From JANNBN01 sp963763885 (lineage in GTDB: Bacteria > Actinomycetota > Acidimicrobiia > Acidimicrobiales > JANYDT01), in NCBI GenBank assembly GCA_963763885.1, contig CAVXQD010000003.1, positions 682,001-746,000 of the forward strand: a stretch of DNA of 64,000 bases, given 5' to 3'. Made by a program: the position numbers and the translations under genes. The first letter of the stretch is position 1. Each line of letters opens with the position of its first letter. A model generated the notes under the pieces. It saw nothing but the letters and a program-made list of their open reading frames with translations. It ran no database searches and had not been told where the DNA came from. Shown here in pieces: positions 1 to 8,909 of the stretch.

Positions 1-63
1 CCAGTCGAAGTCCTCGTAGATGTGGGAATCGGCATCGTGCATCTCACGGGTGGCATATGGCAT
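1..63 (-). CDS. Amidohydrolase-like protein, N-terminal fragment
   Basis: An ATG at 63 on the minus strand opens a frame that runs off the left edge and gives only 21 residues, MPYATREMHDADSHIYEDFD and one more. The DADSH stretch followed by an aromatic residue resembles the N-terminal metal-binding D-x-H motif of amidohydrolase_2 family proteins. No good ribosome binding site is visible. With so little sequence the family call is an inference; it could also be a chance frame. Confidence 0.4.
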   Translation of the reverse strand, partial: MPYATREMHDADSHIYEDFDW

Positions 64-254
64 ATCCGGACCATATCTGTCCGGGGTGTCTGGTTCCTAC
101 TGGTTTCTCCCCGGGTGCCACGAGGAGTCGAACGCTGGGGGTGGCTCACCACCTCAGAATTGAGGATTGTGCTCACAATGGAATTGAGCAGATAATCCCT
201 CCATAGCTCGATCGATCGACGGACCGACCGAACGCCCGGCCGGTGGCCGGAGGA

Positions 255-291
255 CACGGAGTTGCACAGGCGAGATGTGCAAACCTCCGTG
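255..291. other. Imperfect hairpin upstream of the thioesterase gene
   Basis: The arms at 255-268 and 276-291 pair as CACGGAG-TTGCACA with TGTGCAA-CTCCGTG, leaving a two-base bulge and a 7-base loop. It lies 41 bp before the start of the thioesterase gene. No T-run follows. It may be a leader structure or an operator; the rest of 64-332 shows no convincing gene. Confidence 0.35.
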
Positions 292-332
292 CTTTCCCTA
301 CGAAGACACGCCCGGGGCGGTAGGTTCCGGCG

Positions 333-794
333 ATGCCAGATAGTCCGCCAGATCAGCCACAGGATCCTGCTCCCTCACCGGAACAAGTTGCGCAATCCAT
401 GTGGAGCCAGGACCAAGCATCCCGGGCAGCTGGAATGGAACTGGTTGAGGTCACGCTGGGCCGAGCAGTCATTTCGCTGACCGTCGGTCCATCGCATGTG
501 AACGGTCTCGCGGTGTGCCACGGCGGCTACCTGTTCATGCTCGCGGATACAGCAATGGCCTTCGCTTCCAATAGTGCCAACCGCGTTGCGTTAGCGGCCG
601 CTGCACAAATCGACTTCCTCCGAGCTGCTCGTCTGGGCGACACGCTTGTCGCTACTGCAACTATGCGTACAGACGGAAAAAGAACCGGCGTCACCGACGT
701 CGAGGTTCGCCGCCAAGACCCGTCGGGCGACGAGCTGATAGCGCTGATGCGCGGACGCACAACCAAAACCGGCGGCCTCGTGAAGAGCCAGTGA
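333..794 (+). CDS. paaI: PaaI-type hotdog acyl-CoA thioesterase
   Basis: This 153-residue protein is a single hotdog domain, the usual size for PaaI-type thioesterases that hydrolyse aryl- or acyl-CoA esters in the cytoplasm. The segment VCHGGYLFMLADTAMAFASN (about residues 65-85) is the conserved HGG-x-D helix region that binds the CoA thioester. PaaI in the strict sense belongs to phenylacetate degradation and removes CoA from dead-end intermediates. No other paa genes are visible here, so the substrate is open. The ATG at 333 gives a Pro-rich lead of about 20 residues before the fold. Confidence 0.8.
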   Translation: MPDSPPDQPQDPAPSPEQVAQSMWSQDQASRAAGMELVEVTLGRAVISLTVGPSHVNGLAVCHGGYLFMLADTAMAFASNSANRVALAAAAQIDFLRAARLGDTLVATATMRTDGKRTGVTDVEVRRQDPSGDELIALMRGRTTKTGGLVKSQ

Positions 795-925
795 CCAACG
801 AAGTTGGCGCATCGCAACTACTGCACTCTGCAGCAAACGGCGAAATTGCCATTCGTGCTGATACGGTTCGCAACGGTCCGCCGTAGAGGCGCTGACCGAC
901 CTGAATCCATTCGGAGGAAAATTAC

Positions 926-1252
926 ATGGCTGACCAATTGAACTATGCCGACGACGTTAATCGTTACGCGTCTCCGGCCGACGAAGCGGCTGTAGCCGGC
1001 ATCGTAAAACACCTTGGCATTGCGCTCCGTTCTGTGGACGCAAACCTCGTCTCGTGCTCGGACAAGACCGAACTCGACCGAGTACGGGACAGCTGGTGCA
1101 AGAAGAAGTTGGCAGTTGCCGACGACGACGCAACCATCGACGCAGCTATTGCCGCTGTGTGCGCAACCATGAAGGAAGACCGCCAGAAGCAGCGCGTCAC
1201 CTTCTACTACCTGCTGGCTCAGAGCTACGGGAAGCTCGCAGACCTGCACTAA
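926..1252 (+). CDS. DUF2853 family protein
   Basis: A 108-residue, helix-rich soluble protein preceded by a good ribosome binding site (GGAGG 9 bp before the ATG). The central pattern of a surface Ser-Asp-Lys turn followed by LDRVRDSWCKKKL, and the C-terminal RVTFYYLLAQSYGKL, match what I recall of the DUF2853 family, whose biochemical role is not known. It is a single-gene unit: a 131-bp gap lies upstream, and a strong hairpin separates it from the convergent ribonuclease gene. Confidence 0.7.
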   Translation: MADQLNYADDVNRYASPADEAAVAGIVKHLGIALRSVDANLVSCSDKTELDRVRDSWCKKKLAVADDDATIDAAIAAVCATMKEDRQKQRVTFYYLLAQSYGKLADLH

Positions 1253-1309
1253 GAATCCTGCGTCGCGGCACCTCGCCAGCAAGACACTCACTTCGCGGTA
1301 CTCAGGCAC

Positions 1310-1348
1310 GTTCGCGGTCCTCAGGAATCATTCCTGAAGCCCGCGAAC
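1310..1348. terminator. Two-part hairpin between convergent genes
   Basis: Outer arms GTTCGCGG (1310-1317) and CCGCGAAC (1341-1348) enclose inner arms CAGGAAT (1322-1328) and ATTCCTG (1330-1336). It sits between the stop codons of the DUF2853 gene and the ribonuclease gene, where a bidirectional terminator would be expected. There is no clear T-run on either strand, so the termination role is inferred from position and stability. Confidence 0.5.
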
Positions 1349-1383
1349 ATGCATGGGTGCCGCGAAGTCGCGACTGTGCAGCT

Positions 1384-2919
1384 TTACCGGGCGACCGAAA
1401 ACCCCATGGATCGGGTGGCGACGTCCACCGAGTCCAGTTTCACGTTGATAAGCGCGCCTGCTAGCGCACCTTGTTTGATGGATGACCGACTGAGGCGGGC
1501 TCGCACCGGGGGCTCCGCAATCTGAAAGACCGCGCCCGTATCGCTTGACTCCAGCACGGTTGCGCTGAACACCTCGCCGACGTGAGCCTCAAGCAACACG
1601 CATTCCGCAAGGTCCAACGCTGCGCGCTCAACCCTGGCTGACCGAGTACCCGAAGCGCGCATAACAGCTGGGAGTCCGCTCAGGGTTCGGCGGATCTCCG
1701 CCGAGACAGCTGTGCCGGCGGCAACGAGAGCTTCGGTGGCAACACCCGGGTCGCCGATGCGAGTTGGCCCGGCACCAAGGCCGGTCTCAACGTCGTGGGT
1801 CAGTTGGCACAACAAGTCCAACACGTATCGATCCGCAAGGCGGCGCAACGGGGCGGTGGCATGCAGGTAAGTCCCGGCTATGGCTCCGTGATGCGGCTTG
1901 CCAACAACGTCGGTATCTGGGCCGCAACCCATGGTGGCGTACGATGCGCCGCCCCCGGCTCGGCGTGCAGACACAAGCAACGCGCGATGGCGCGGGTTGG
2001 TTGCGTCGAGAGAGCGTTGAAAATCACCAAGTGATTGCTCTTGCGGCCACGAGATGTGTAGCGCTTTGGCAAGGCGGCGAAGCGAAGCAACCGCGTTGTC
2101 GTCTGGCATTTCCATGACACGAAACAACCCAACGCCGGCCGTGGCAAGGAACTCGGCGGCAGCGAGGTTGGCCGTCAGCGACAACGCTGCGTTAGCTGTC
2201 TCGGAGGGGAGCAAGGATCGCAGCACAAGCTCGTAGTGGCCGTTGGTTTCGCGCAGTTCCTGCTCAGGAAGGTCGGATCGCATTGCACCGCGCCGTTGCT
2301 CGGCGGCCTCGGAACGAGCAGCGAATTCGCCGAGGTGCGCCACGCTGGCTACGTCGACCGTTTCATATGCGAGCTTAGCTCTGCTTTTGATGACGGATCT
2401 GTGGGCGCCTCGAAAAACTGCCTCGCCGTCCGGCGACTGTTCGACACGCATCACAATTGCCGGTTTTGGCTCGCCAGGCAGCAACGACGCAACGCCTTCG
2501 CACAACACGGGTGGGTACAACGGCACGCGTCGGTGCGGTGCGTAGGTGGTTTCACCACGGAGCCAGGCCTCGGCTTCGAGAGCGGAAGCGCGCGGCACGA
2601 ATGCGCCGACGTCTGCGATGGCGTAGTGGAGAACGAGGACGCCGTCCGCTCCGGACTCCAGGCAAAACGCTTGGTCAAGGTCCGTTGAAGACGCTGGGTC
2701 AAGCGTGACGAATTCGAGCGCCGTCAGGTCGGCTCGGGTGGAGTCGGCGACCCGTGCCTGAACTGCGGAGGGCGCAGCTGCAGCGTCTGCGGATGCCAGT
2801 ACCTCGGCGGGAAAGTCCTCACGGACTTCAAACTCATCGACGATGGATTCAAAGCCGAGGCTGAGCCGTGCAGCCACCGCATCGTCTGGGCGGACCTTGA
2901 ACTTTGTCTGCCCAATCAT
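1384..2919 (-). CDS. RNB-domain exoribonuclease (RNase II/R-like)
   Basis: A 511-residue protein built around an RNB catalytic domain, which degrades RNA 3' to 5' with metal-binding aspartates. The segment TLDPASSTDLDQAF (about residues 72-85) carries the expected aspartate cluster. The GTYLHATAPLRRLADRYV stretch (about 348-365) is the conserved RNB motif with the substrate-positioning arginines. The N-terminal cold-shock RNA-binding domains and full S1 region of RNase R are largely missing, as in the short actinobacterial RNB proteins. It overlaps the end of glgX by 4 bp (ATGA), so the two are probably translationally coupled. Confidence 0.85.
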   Translation of the reverse strand: MIGQTKFKVRPDDAVAARLSLGFESIVDEFEVREDFPAEVLASADAAAAPSAVQARVADSTRADLTALEFVTLDPASSTDLDQAFCLESGADGVLVLHYAIADVGAFVPRASALEAEAWLRGETTYAPHRRVPLYPPVLCEGVASLLPGEPKPAIVMRVEQSPDGEAVFRGAHRSVIKSRAKLAYETVDVASVAHLGEFAARSEAAEQRRGAMRSDLPEQELRETNGHYELVLRSLLPSETANAALSLTANLAAAEFLATAGVGLFRVMEMPDDNAVASLRRLAKALHISWPQEQSLGDFQRSLDATNPRHRALLVSARRAGGGASYATMGCGPDTDVVGKPHHGAIAGTYLHATAPLRRLADRYVLDLLCQLTHDVETGLGAGPTRIGDPGVATEALVAAGTAVSAEIRRTLSGLPAVMRASGTRSARVERAALDLAECVLLEAHVGEVFSATVLESSDTGAVFQIAEPPVRARLSRSSIKQGALAGALINVKLDSVDVATRSMGFSVAR

Positions 2920-4943
2920 CGAACGTTGACCGCGACAAGGACGGTCATCGAGGACCCCGGCATGTTGATTGACGTAGTCACGAGTGGTCCTTGTGTATCA
3001 GAGGCGATCGCGTGCGCGTCGATGTTGGTGTCGTTCACTTGCCCGGTTGCGGTCTCAAGCGCAAGCGCCCAACGGCCTGGCGGAAGGGTGAATGTGAGAT
3101 CTGCTTGGCCGTTGTTGATGAGGACCATCATGTCGTCTTCACCGTCTTCTGGTGCGCCATGAAGCCGAAGGACCAGTCCAACGCCTCCGTTCCAGTGCGA
3201 TGAATCCATGGCGGTTCCGTTTGGCGCCCACCATGTGGCGGTATCGGGGCTGAGCCACGCCCCGTCATACTGCACCCGATGCTTGGCGCGCAGACGAATT
3301 GCACCGGCCGTGAAGCGGCACAAATCCCAGTCGGCAGTATCCCAATTGATCCAACTGATCTCGTTGTCTTGGCAATACGCGTTGTTGTTGCCCTGCTGGG
3401 AGTGGGCAACTTCGTCTCCGGACAACAGCATGGGGACACCGGTTGAGAGCAGCGTGGTTGCTAACAGATTGCGCCTCATGCGAGCCCGACGTGCGAGGAT
3501 CGTCAGGTCATCCGTTGGGCCTTCGAGCCCGCAGTTTGTTGACCGGTTGTTGTCTGTTCCGTCTCTGTTGTTTTCACCGTTGGCTTCGTTGTGTTTCTGT
3601 TGGTATGCGCACAGATCAGCTGTGGTCATACCATCGTGTGCTGCCACGAAGTTGATGCTGGTCCAAGACTCTCGGTGGCGGTGACGGAACAGGTCGCTGG
3701 ATCCGGTCATGCGGACCGCGATTCCTCCCAGAGATCCGGTGCCCTGGCACCACATGTCGCGCGCGGTGTCTCGGAACGAGTCGTTCCATTCCGTCCATGG
3801 GGCAGGGAAAGAGCCAACCTGGTAGCCGCCGGGGCCGACATCCCAGGGTTCGCTGATGAGCTTCACCGTGGACAGAACGGGGTCTGCGTTGAGGGCCGCC
3901 AAGAACACTGCTGACTCGGAGAAGCCTTGGTCGGTGCGACACAACGCCGTGGCAAGGTCGAATCGGAAACCGTCAACGTGACACTCCGTAACCCAGTAGC
4001 GAAGTGAATCCAACACCAGTCGCAATGCCGCGGGTTGGCGAAGGTCAAGCGTGTTTCCGCATCCCGTTACATCAGGTTCCCGGTACCAGCCCTGGGGGTC
4101 GAGTCCGCGCAACGACAACAACGGCCCGCCGCGACCGCCCTCTGCTGTGTGGTTGTACACAACATCGAGGAGGACTTCAATGCCGGCCTGGTGGAGCAGC
4201 TTCACCATGCCTTTGAACTCAACGAGTTGTTCTCCCGCTGACCCTTGCGAGCTGTAACGGTGATCGGGGGCAAAAAAGCCAAGCGTGTTGTACCCCCAAT
4301 GGTTGACCAATCCCAGGCCAACCAAACGCTCTTCATCTGTGTGCTGATGAACGGGCAGCAGCTCTATCGCAGTGATGCCAAGGCTGGTGAGGTGAGCAAC
4401 AAATGCCGGGTGAGCCACACCGGCGTAGGTACCGCGTAGATGCTCAGGCACTCCTGGGTGAAGCTGCGTCGCGTTCTTGACGTGCATCTCGTAGATCACT
4501 GACTGCGGCCACGGAACCTGCGGTGCGGCGTCGGAACCCCAATCGAACGAGGGGTCAACCAAGACGCCCAGCGGCATCAGGCCTGCTGTGTCGACGCCGC
4601 TGGCTGGAAGATGCGCACCGGGTTGCGTGGTCCAGTCCACTTCACCTGTGACAGCCAACGCGTACGGGTCGAGCAACAACTTCAGTGGGTCAGCTGCGCC
4701 GCCGGTGCACCGCAGCCCGTACGTGGATCCAAGCGATACGTCGTCGATCAAACCCCAGGCAATTGCACCTAAACGGTCGTTCAACGCAAACCGCTGTTCC
4801 GATGCTGGGGTCCCGAGCGAGTCAAATAAACAGAAGTCAACGGTCTCTACGGAGTGACCAACGGGCACAGCCACAGAGAGTGTCGATGCGCCAGGTGTGC
4901 CGAGCCAACGGACGCCGAGGGTGGGAGGAAGTCCGGAAGACAT
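2916..4943 (-). CDS. glgX: Glycogen debranching enzyme GlgX
   Basis: A 675-residue protein of the GH13 alpha-amylase superfamily with an N-terminal CBM48-like domain, the layout and size of isoamylase-type GlgX. It cleaves alpha-1,6 branch points of glycogen. Visible GH13 motifs are DVVYNHTAEG (region I), DGFRFDLATAL with the nucleophile Asp (region II), ISEPWDVG with the acid Glu (region III) and FVAAHDGMT (region IV). The LSGDEVAHSQQGNNNAYCQD segment is typical of the GlgX/TreX branch. It is the first gene of a two-gene unit with the RNB ribonuclease and is divergent from the nucleotidyltransferase gene. Confidence 0.92.
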   Translation of the reverse strand: MSSGLPPTLGVRWLGTPGASTLSVAVPVGHSVETVDFCLFDSLGTPASEQRFALNDRLGAIAWGLIDDVSLGSTYGLRCTGGAADPLKLLLDPYALAVTGEVDWTTQPGAHLPASGVDTAGLMPLGVLVDPSFDWGSDAAPQVPWPQSVIYEMHVKNATQLHPGVPEHLRGTYAGVAHPAFVAHLTSLGITAIELLPVHQHTDEERLVGLGLVNHWGYNTLGFFAPDHRYSSQGSAGEQLVEFKGMVKLLHQAGIEVLLDVVYNHTAEGGRGGPLLSLRGLDPQGWYREPDVTGCGNTLDLRQPAALRLVLDSLRYWVTECHVDGFRFDLATALCRTDQGFSESAVFLAALNADPVLSTVKLISEPWDVGPGGYQVGSFPAPWTEWNDSFRDTARDMWCQGTGSLGGIAVRMTGSSDLFRHRHRESWTSINFVAAHDGMTTADLCAYQQKHNEANGENNRDGTDNNRSTNCGLEGPTDDLTILARRARMRRNLLATTLLSTGVPMLLSGDEVAHSQQGNNNAYCQDNEISWINWDTADWDLCRFTAGAIRLRAKHRVQYDGAWLSPDTATWWAPNGTAMDSSHWNGGVGLVLRLHGAPEDGEDDMMVLINNGQADLTFTLPPGRWALALETATGQVNDTNIDAHAIASDTQGPLVTTSINMPGSSMTVLVAVNVR

Positions 4944-5035
4944 AGCGGAGGAACCCCAAACTTACCGTTCTGTGGCAGCGCATCCACCCTCTTGAATGAT
5001 GACGCCGAAGGATTTGGACCGTAGGCTTGCGGGCG

Positions 5036-5944
5036 ATGAGTACTTCCCCAACATTGCTGGTTCTTGCTGCTGGAATGGGTTCGCGTTACGGCGGCCTGAA
5101 GCAGGTCGACGGGATGGGGCCGACAGGCGAAGCCATCCTCGAATATTCCATCTACGACGCCATCCGCGCCGGATTCGGCGACATCCTTTTGGTCATCCGC
5201 AAGGACATCGAAGAAGCGTTCCGAGACGCAATTGGTCGACGCCTCGAAGCCGTTGCGCCAATCCGGTACGCATTTCAGGAACTTGATTCGTGCATCGACT
5301 GGACCGATGATCTTCCGCAGCGCTCAAAGCCTTGGGGCACCGCCCACGCCGTCCTTGCAGCAGAACCACACATCGATGGACCGTTCGCGGTTGTCAACGC
5401 TGATGACTTCTACGGCCCTGGCGGGTATCAGGCAGTTGTGGACTTCTTCGATACCACTGCAAAAGCCTCTCCTTCGGCGCACTGCCTTCCCGGCTACAAG
5501 CTGGGTAACACCCTCTCCGAGCACGGCACTGTTTCGCGTGGTGTGTGCGAAGTGAGCGCCGAAGGTCGTCTCGTGCGAATCGTCGAACGCAAAGAAATCG
5601 GCTGGAAAGACGCAAAGCTGGTGGACGCTGCCGACGGTGATTTTGAGGTCTCCCCCGACGCTCCTGTTTCGATGAACTTCTGGGGTTTGCAGCCAAGCGT
5701 GATCGATGCAATCCGTCCTCGGTTCCGCGAGTTTGTCGATGCCAACCGGGATAACCCGAAAGCCGAGCTGTACTTGCCCGTGCTGATGGGTGAACTGGTC
5801 GGCGAAGGCGCTGCAACGGTCAACGTCCTCACCATGGACGAGCCTTGGTTCGGGGTCACCTACCCAGAGGACAAGCCGTCCGTGCAGGCCTCGTTGAAGG
5901 CCGTTGTCGACGAGGGCATGTACCCGTCGCCTCTGTGGGGCTGA
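5036..5944 (+). CDS. Sugar-phosphate nucleotidyltransferase family protein
   Basis: The protein of about 302 residues starts with LVLAAGMGSRYGGLKQVDG, the nucleotide-binding signature of the NTP-transferase fold, and has FAVVNADDFYG as the metal-binding aspartate motif near residue 120. Such enzymes couple a sugar phosphate to a nucleotide. The exact sugar cannot be told from the sequence. I chose the ATG at 5036 (MSTSPTLLVLAAG); a TTG at 5027 would add three residues. The neighbouring glgX suggests, but does not prove, a role in polysaccharide metabolism. Confidence 0.75.
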   Translation: MSTSPTLLVLAAGMGSRYGGLKQVDGMGPTGEAILEYSIYDAIRAGFGDILLVIRKDIEEAFRDAIGRRLEAVAPIRYAFQELDSCIDWTDDLPQRSKPWGTAHAVLAAEPHIDGPFAVVNADDFYGPGGYQAVVDFFDTTAKASPSAHCLPGYKLGNTLSEHGTVSRGVCEVSAEGRLVRIVERKEIGWKDAKLVDAADGDFEVSPDAPVSMNFWGLQPSVIDAIRPRFREFVDANRDNPKAELYLPVLMGELVGEGAATVNVLTMDEPWFGVTYPEDKPSVQASLKAVVDEGMYPSPLWG

Positions 5945-6022
5945 CCAACTTCCACGTGCGACCAACGTTCACCTGAGAGCAACGCTCACGAGAGCGAAGC
6001 GCGTAGGCGCTACGTTCGCGGT

Positions 6023-6289
6023 GTGATCAGGCTGCTCACCTCCGATGGCGTCAACGCCCCAGAACCCCTCCTAGACGTCGACGACGGTGATTGGGAAATT
6101 CTGCTGGACGTTGTCGAAGGCGATGCGCCAGACGATCTGCATGCAGACGGTTCACCAACAAGTTGGCTCATCGACGCCGAAACGATCGAGTTTCTCCGTT
6201 GGAACGCATTGAGCCCTGCAACGGTTGAAGCGCTTCGCTCGAAGTTGCGACCAGACGGTTACGTGGAACTGGCCTGGGAAGAAGTCTGA
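6023..6289 (+). CDS. Small acidic hypothetical protein
   Basis: An 88-residue acidic protein beginning MIRLLTSDGVNAPEPLLDVD, with no membrane segment or known motif that I recognise. It starts with GTG at 6023, 78 bp after the nucleotidyltransferase, and ends just before the convergent ABC permease gene. The codon use resembles its neighbours, which supports a real gene. Function unknown. Confidence 0.55.
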   Translation: MIRLLTSDGVNAPEPLLDVDDGDWEILLDVVEGDAPDDLHADGSPTSWLIDAETIEFLRWNALSPATVEALRSKLRPDGYVELAWEEV

Positions 6290-6311
6290 CTGCTCCGAGA
6301 AGGCCTCGGCG

Positions 6312-6983
6312 TCAGCCTCGGCTGAGCGAGTGAGGGCTTGCTCGGCGCAACGCTACCCACGCCACAAAGCCGGTGATGGCTATCCATCCTGCAGCGCTGA
6401 TGGCAACCTCAACCAAAGAGCGGTCCCTGCCGTTTCCCATCTGCAGCAACAGAATCGCGCTGCGGAAGGGCAGCACTCGGTGGATCACGGAATCCGTTGG
6501 TGCAACCAATTGCACTCCCACGATGGTCATCAACGTGAGCAACGCCTCGAGATCGCCAGGCATCGCCGAGCCGAATGCCATCCCTGCGGTGACTGCAATC
6601 ATTGCCATCAACACAAGGCCAGCGAACAGGTAGCCAATCCGCGGCGGCCCGGAAACTACGGTGACGAGCGCGCCGAAGAGCACTGCTGTCAGCGAACCCA
6701 AAGCGGCGAGCAGTGCGAATCTGCCGAGCAGCAGGTCGAGCGGGCGAAACCCAGCCAATCCAAGCCGTGGGTCAATCTCTCGGCCGCCAAGCATCACAAA
6801 CACCGCCGGGCCGCCGATGGACAGCGTCATAAGTGTGCCTACCATCACCACGGCAAAATTGTCGTGCGGAACAGCGGCATACAGCAGCACTGGGAGCGCA
6901 ATCAGCAGCACGAGAACCAATCGCCTGCGCACAATGTCGTATCCGTGCAAGCGAGCAATCGCCAAAATCCGGGACGGCTTCAT
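6312..6983 (-). CDS. ABC transporter permease subunit, 6-TM type
   Basis: This 223-residue protein has about six hydrophobic segments (roughly residues 22-38, 42-66, 86-108, 117-140, 148-160 and 195-215) and no other domain, as in ABC-2 or CcmB-like permeases. It follows the ATP-binding subunit gene by 7 bp on the same strand, so the two should form one exporter. The substrate is not apparent. The MFS exporter gene directly upstream may belong to the same unit. Confidence 0.7.
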   Translation of the reverse strand: MKPSRILAIARLHGYDIVRRRLVLVLLIALPVLLYAAVPHDNFAVVMVGTLMTLSIGGPAVFVMLGGREIDPRLGLAGFRPLDLLLGRFALLAALGSLTAVLFGALVTVVSGPPRIGYLFAGLVLMAMIAVTAGMAFGSAMPGDLEALLTLMTIVGVQLVAPTDSVIHRVLPFRSAILLLQMGNGRDRSLVEVAISAAGWIAITGFVAWVALRRASPHSLSRG

Positions 6984-6990
6984 TTGCAGC

Positions 6991-7629
6991 TCACTGGAAT
7001 GATTCGCTTGCGATGTTGGAACCCAGCCGCAACGGTTGCATCACAACGAGGCGGTCGGCGCGGCTGGCTTCGGTCAAGAGATGCGTGATGACGACGACGG
7101 CCTTCCCTGCGTGGCGCCATCCATCGACCAGGTCCCAGAAGTTGACATAGGTGCCAAGGTCGAAGCCCTGGTAGGGCTCGTCCAGCAGCAACACGGCCGG
7201 GTCTTCGATCAGCGAGATGGCCAGGTTGACTTTTTGCCGAGTTCCACCGCTCAGGGTTCCGACCTGCGAGTTTTCTGTTGCCTCCACCCCCAGTTGCTCC
7301 AGTAGGTTTCGACCTCGTTTGACGGCCGAGGCAGCGCCCATACCCACGCCGGTACCGAATGCAGACAGATGTTCATTGATGGTGAGGCGAGTCAGCAGAC
7401 CGGGGTCTTGCGGGCAATAGCCCAGTGTTCCATTCACCGTGACCGACCCTGTGTCAGGTGCGATGAGGCGGGCGCAAAGCTTCAGTAGGGTGGACTTTCC
7501 GCAGCCGTTCTCTCCCGTGACCGCAACGACTTCACCACGGTTGACAGCAAAACTGACATCGGCCAGGACGCGCTTGCGTTTGTAGGACTTGGACACAGCG
7601 TTGGCGCTGAGCAGTGCGGGTCGGGTCAT
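6991..7629 (-). CDS. ABC transporter ATP-binding protein
   Basis: The 212-residue ATPase has Walker A GENGCGKSTL (about residues 40-49), signature GTLSGGTRQKVNLAIS, Walker B AVLLLDEPYQGFD and the H-loop ITHLL. I took the ATG at 7629 (MTRPALLSANAVSKSYK) because it overlaps the MFS stop codon by 4 bp (ATGA) and starts the domain at the usual place; an open frame continues upstream but does not look like coding sequence. It pairs with the downstream permease. The Q-loop reads YCPQDPGLL, typical of simple exporters. Confidence 0.85.
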   Translation of the reverse strand: MTRPALLSANAVSKSYKRKRVLADVSFAVNRGEVVAVTGENGCGKSTLLKLCARLIAPDTGSVTVNGTLGYCPQDPGLLTRLTINEHLSAFGTGVGMGAASAVKRGRNLLEQLGVEATENSQVGTLSGGTRQKVNLAISLIEDPAVLLLDEPYQGFDLGTYVNFWDLVDGWRHAGKAVVVITHLLTEASRADRLVVMQPLRLGSNIASESFQ

Positions 7630-8906
7630 CGAACTGGCACCGCGTCGGGAGCAGCCGCACTGACACCAAGCGACGATGGCGGCCCTGCCTCTGTTCGGGC
7701 TGCGGCACGCGACAGAAGCGTCGAGACAGCGGCGAGCAAAGCCAAGCCGATTGCGAGCACCGTTACATCGCCGCGATGCATCTGGACGATGAAGATGGCC
7801 ACCGTTGCGCCGAGCACCGTGGACACTGTCCCTATGACCCCCGAAGCCAGCCCTGCCACGTGGCCGAGTGGCTGCAGCGCAGCGCCGTTTGCATTGGGAA
7901 AGATCAAGGTTTGCACTAACAGCATCAGGCCCATCGCTCCACAATAGAAAAGGAATGGGGGCTTACCATTCCAGGCGATTGTGCTGAGAGCGAACGTGGT
8001 GGTGATGCCCAACATCGCAACGGGGGTAATCGAAAGCATGCGCATGGTCCCAAACCGCCCAACCAAGTTTGCGTTGACAAGCCCGCCGGCTGCCATGGCA
8101 AAAGCGACCACGCCGAAGATGATCGGGAACTGCGCCTTGCGGTTGTAGGTCTGGTCGGTGATCAGCTCGGCCAGCCCCACGTAGCTGCTGATGAGGGCAG
8201 TGGAGCAAACCAACGTCCCGGTGAGCAGGACAGTGCGACGAGTGCGGCGGATGGTGCCAAGGGCCGACCCGACCACCTTCGGTGAAATCAGGCGGCGGTC
8301 TTGTTTTGCCAGGGTCTCTGGTATGCGGATCAGCCAGACGGCAAGGATGGTTGCGGTGAGCGCCGGAGCCGCCATCGCCCAGCGCCACCCACCGGCATGG
8401 AGAAGGAGAATTCCTCCGCTGGGAGCGACGATGGGGACGATCACAAAAACTGTGTGCACATACGACAAGGTCTGAGCCATGCGTCTGCCTTGGAAACGAT
8501 CACGTGCCATGGAGACCGCCACCACGCGTGGTGCGGCGGCTGCCATGCCCCAGAGGAAACGGCACGCGATCATTGCGCTCAGCGTGCGCATCTGGGTGGC
8601 GCCTACGGCTGCCAACACGTACAACGTGAGTCCGCACCACATCACGGGCCGTCGGCCAAACCGATCCGCCAGAATGCCAACCGGTAGCTGCGCAACTCCG
8701 CTACCCAGCATGAACGCAGTGATGAGGAGACTCACACGCGGCGAGTCAGCAGCTAGACCTAGATGTGCCCGAACCTCAGGAAACGAGGGAAGGATCATGT
8801 CGATTGCAACCGCCGCCATGGCCTGAGACATGGCGAGAAACGCAATCAGTTCGCCGTATGACGGCACCCTGACCGGTGAAGATTGAGAAAGGGGAGCGGA
8901 CTCCAC
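7626..8906 (-). CDS. MFS drug exporter, Bcr/CflA type
   Basis: A 426-residue, 12-TM major facilitator protein. The first helix carries AIDMILPSFPEVRAHLG, typical of the DHA1 Bcr/CflA branch, and the loop 2-3 motif GILADRFGRRPVMWCG is clear. Such proteins use the proton gradient to export drugs or metabolites. It is followed by the ABC ATPase with a 4-bp overlap, an unusual pairing of two exporter types in one transcript. The substrate is unknown. Confidence 0.85.
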   Translation of the reverse strand: MESAPLSQSSPVRVPSYGELIAFLAMSQAMAAVAIDMILPSFPEVRAHLGLAADSPRVSLLITAFMLGSGVAQLPVGILADRFGRRPVMWCGLTLYVLAAVGATQMRTLSAMIACRFLWGMAAAAPRVVAVSMARDRFQGRRMAQTLSYVHTVFVIVPIVAPSGGILLLHAGGWRWAMAAPALTATILAVWLIRIPETLAKQDRRLISPKVVGSALGTIRRTRRTVLLTGTLVCSTALISSYVGLAELITDQTYNRKAQFPIIFGVVAFAMAAGGLVNANLVGRFGTMRMLSITPVAMLGITTTFALSTIAWNGKPPFLFYCGAMGLMLLVQTLIFPNANGAALQPLGHVAGLASGVIGTVSTVLGATVAIFIVQMHRGDVTVLAIGLALLAAVSTLLSRAAARTEAGPPSSLGVSAAAPDAVPVR

Positions 8907-8909
8907 GCC

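Noticed and set aside
6225..7088. A 287-residue plus-strand gene
   Set aside because: It is antisense to the ABC permease, whose membrane helices are clear; the frame is His/Gln/Arg-rich.
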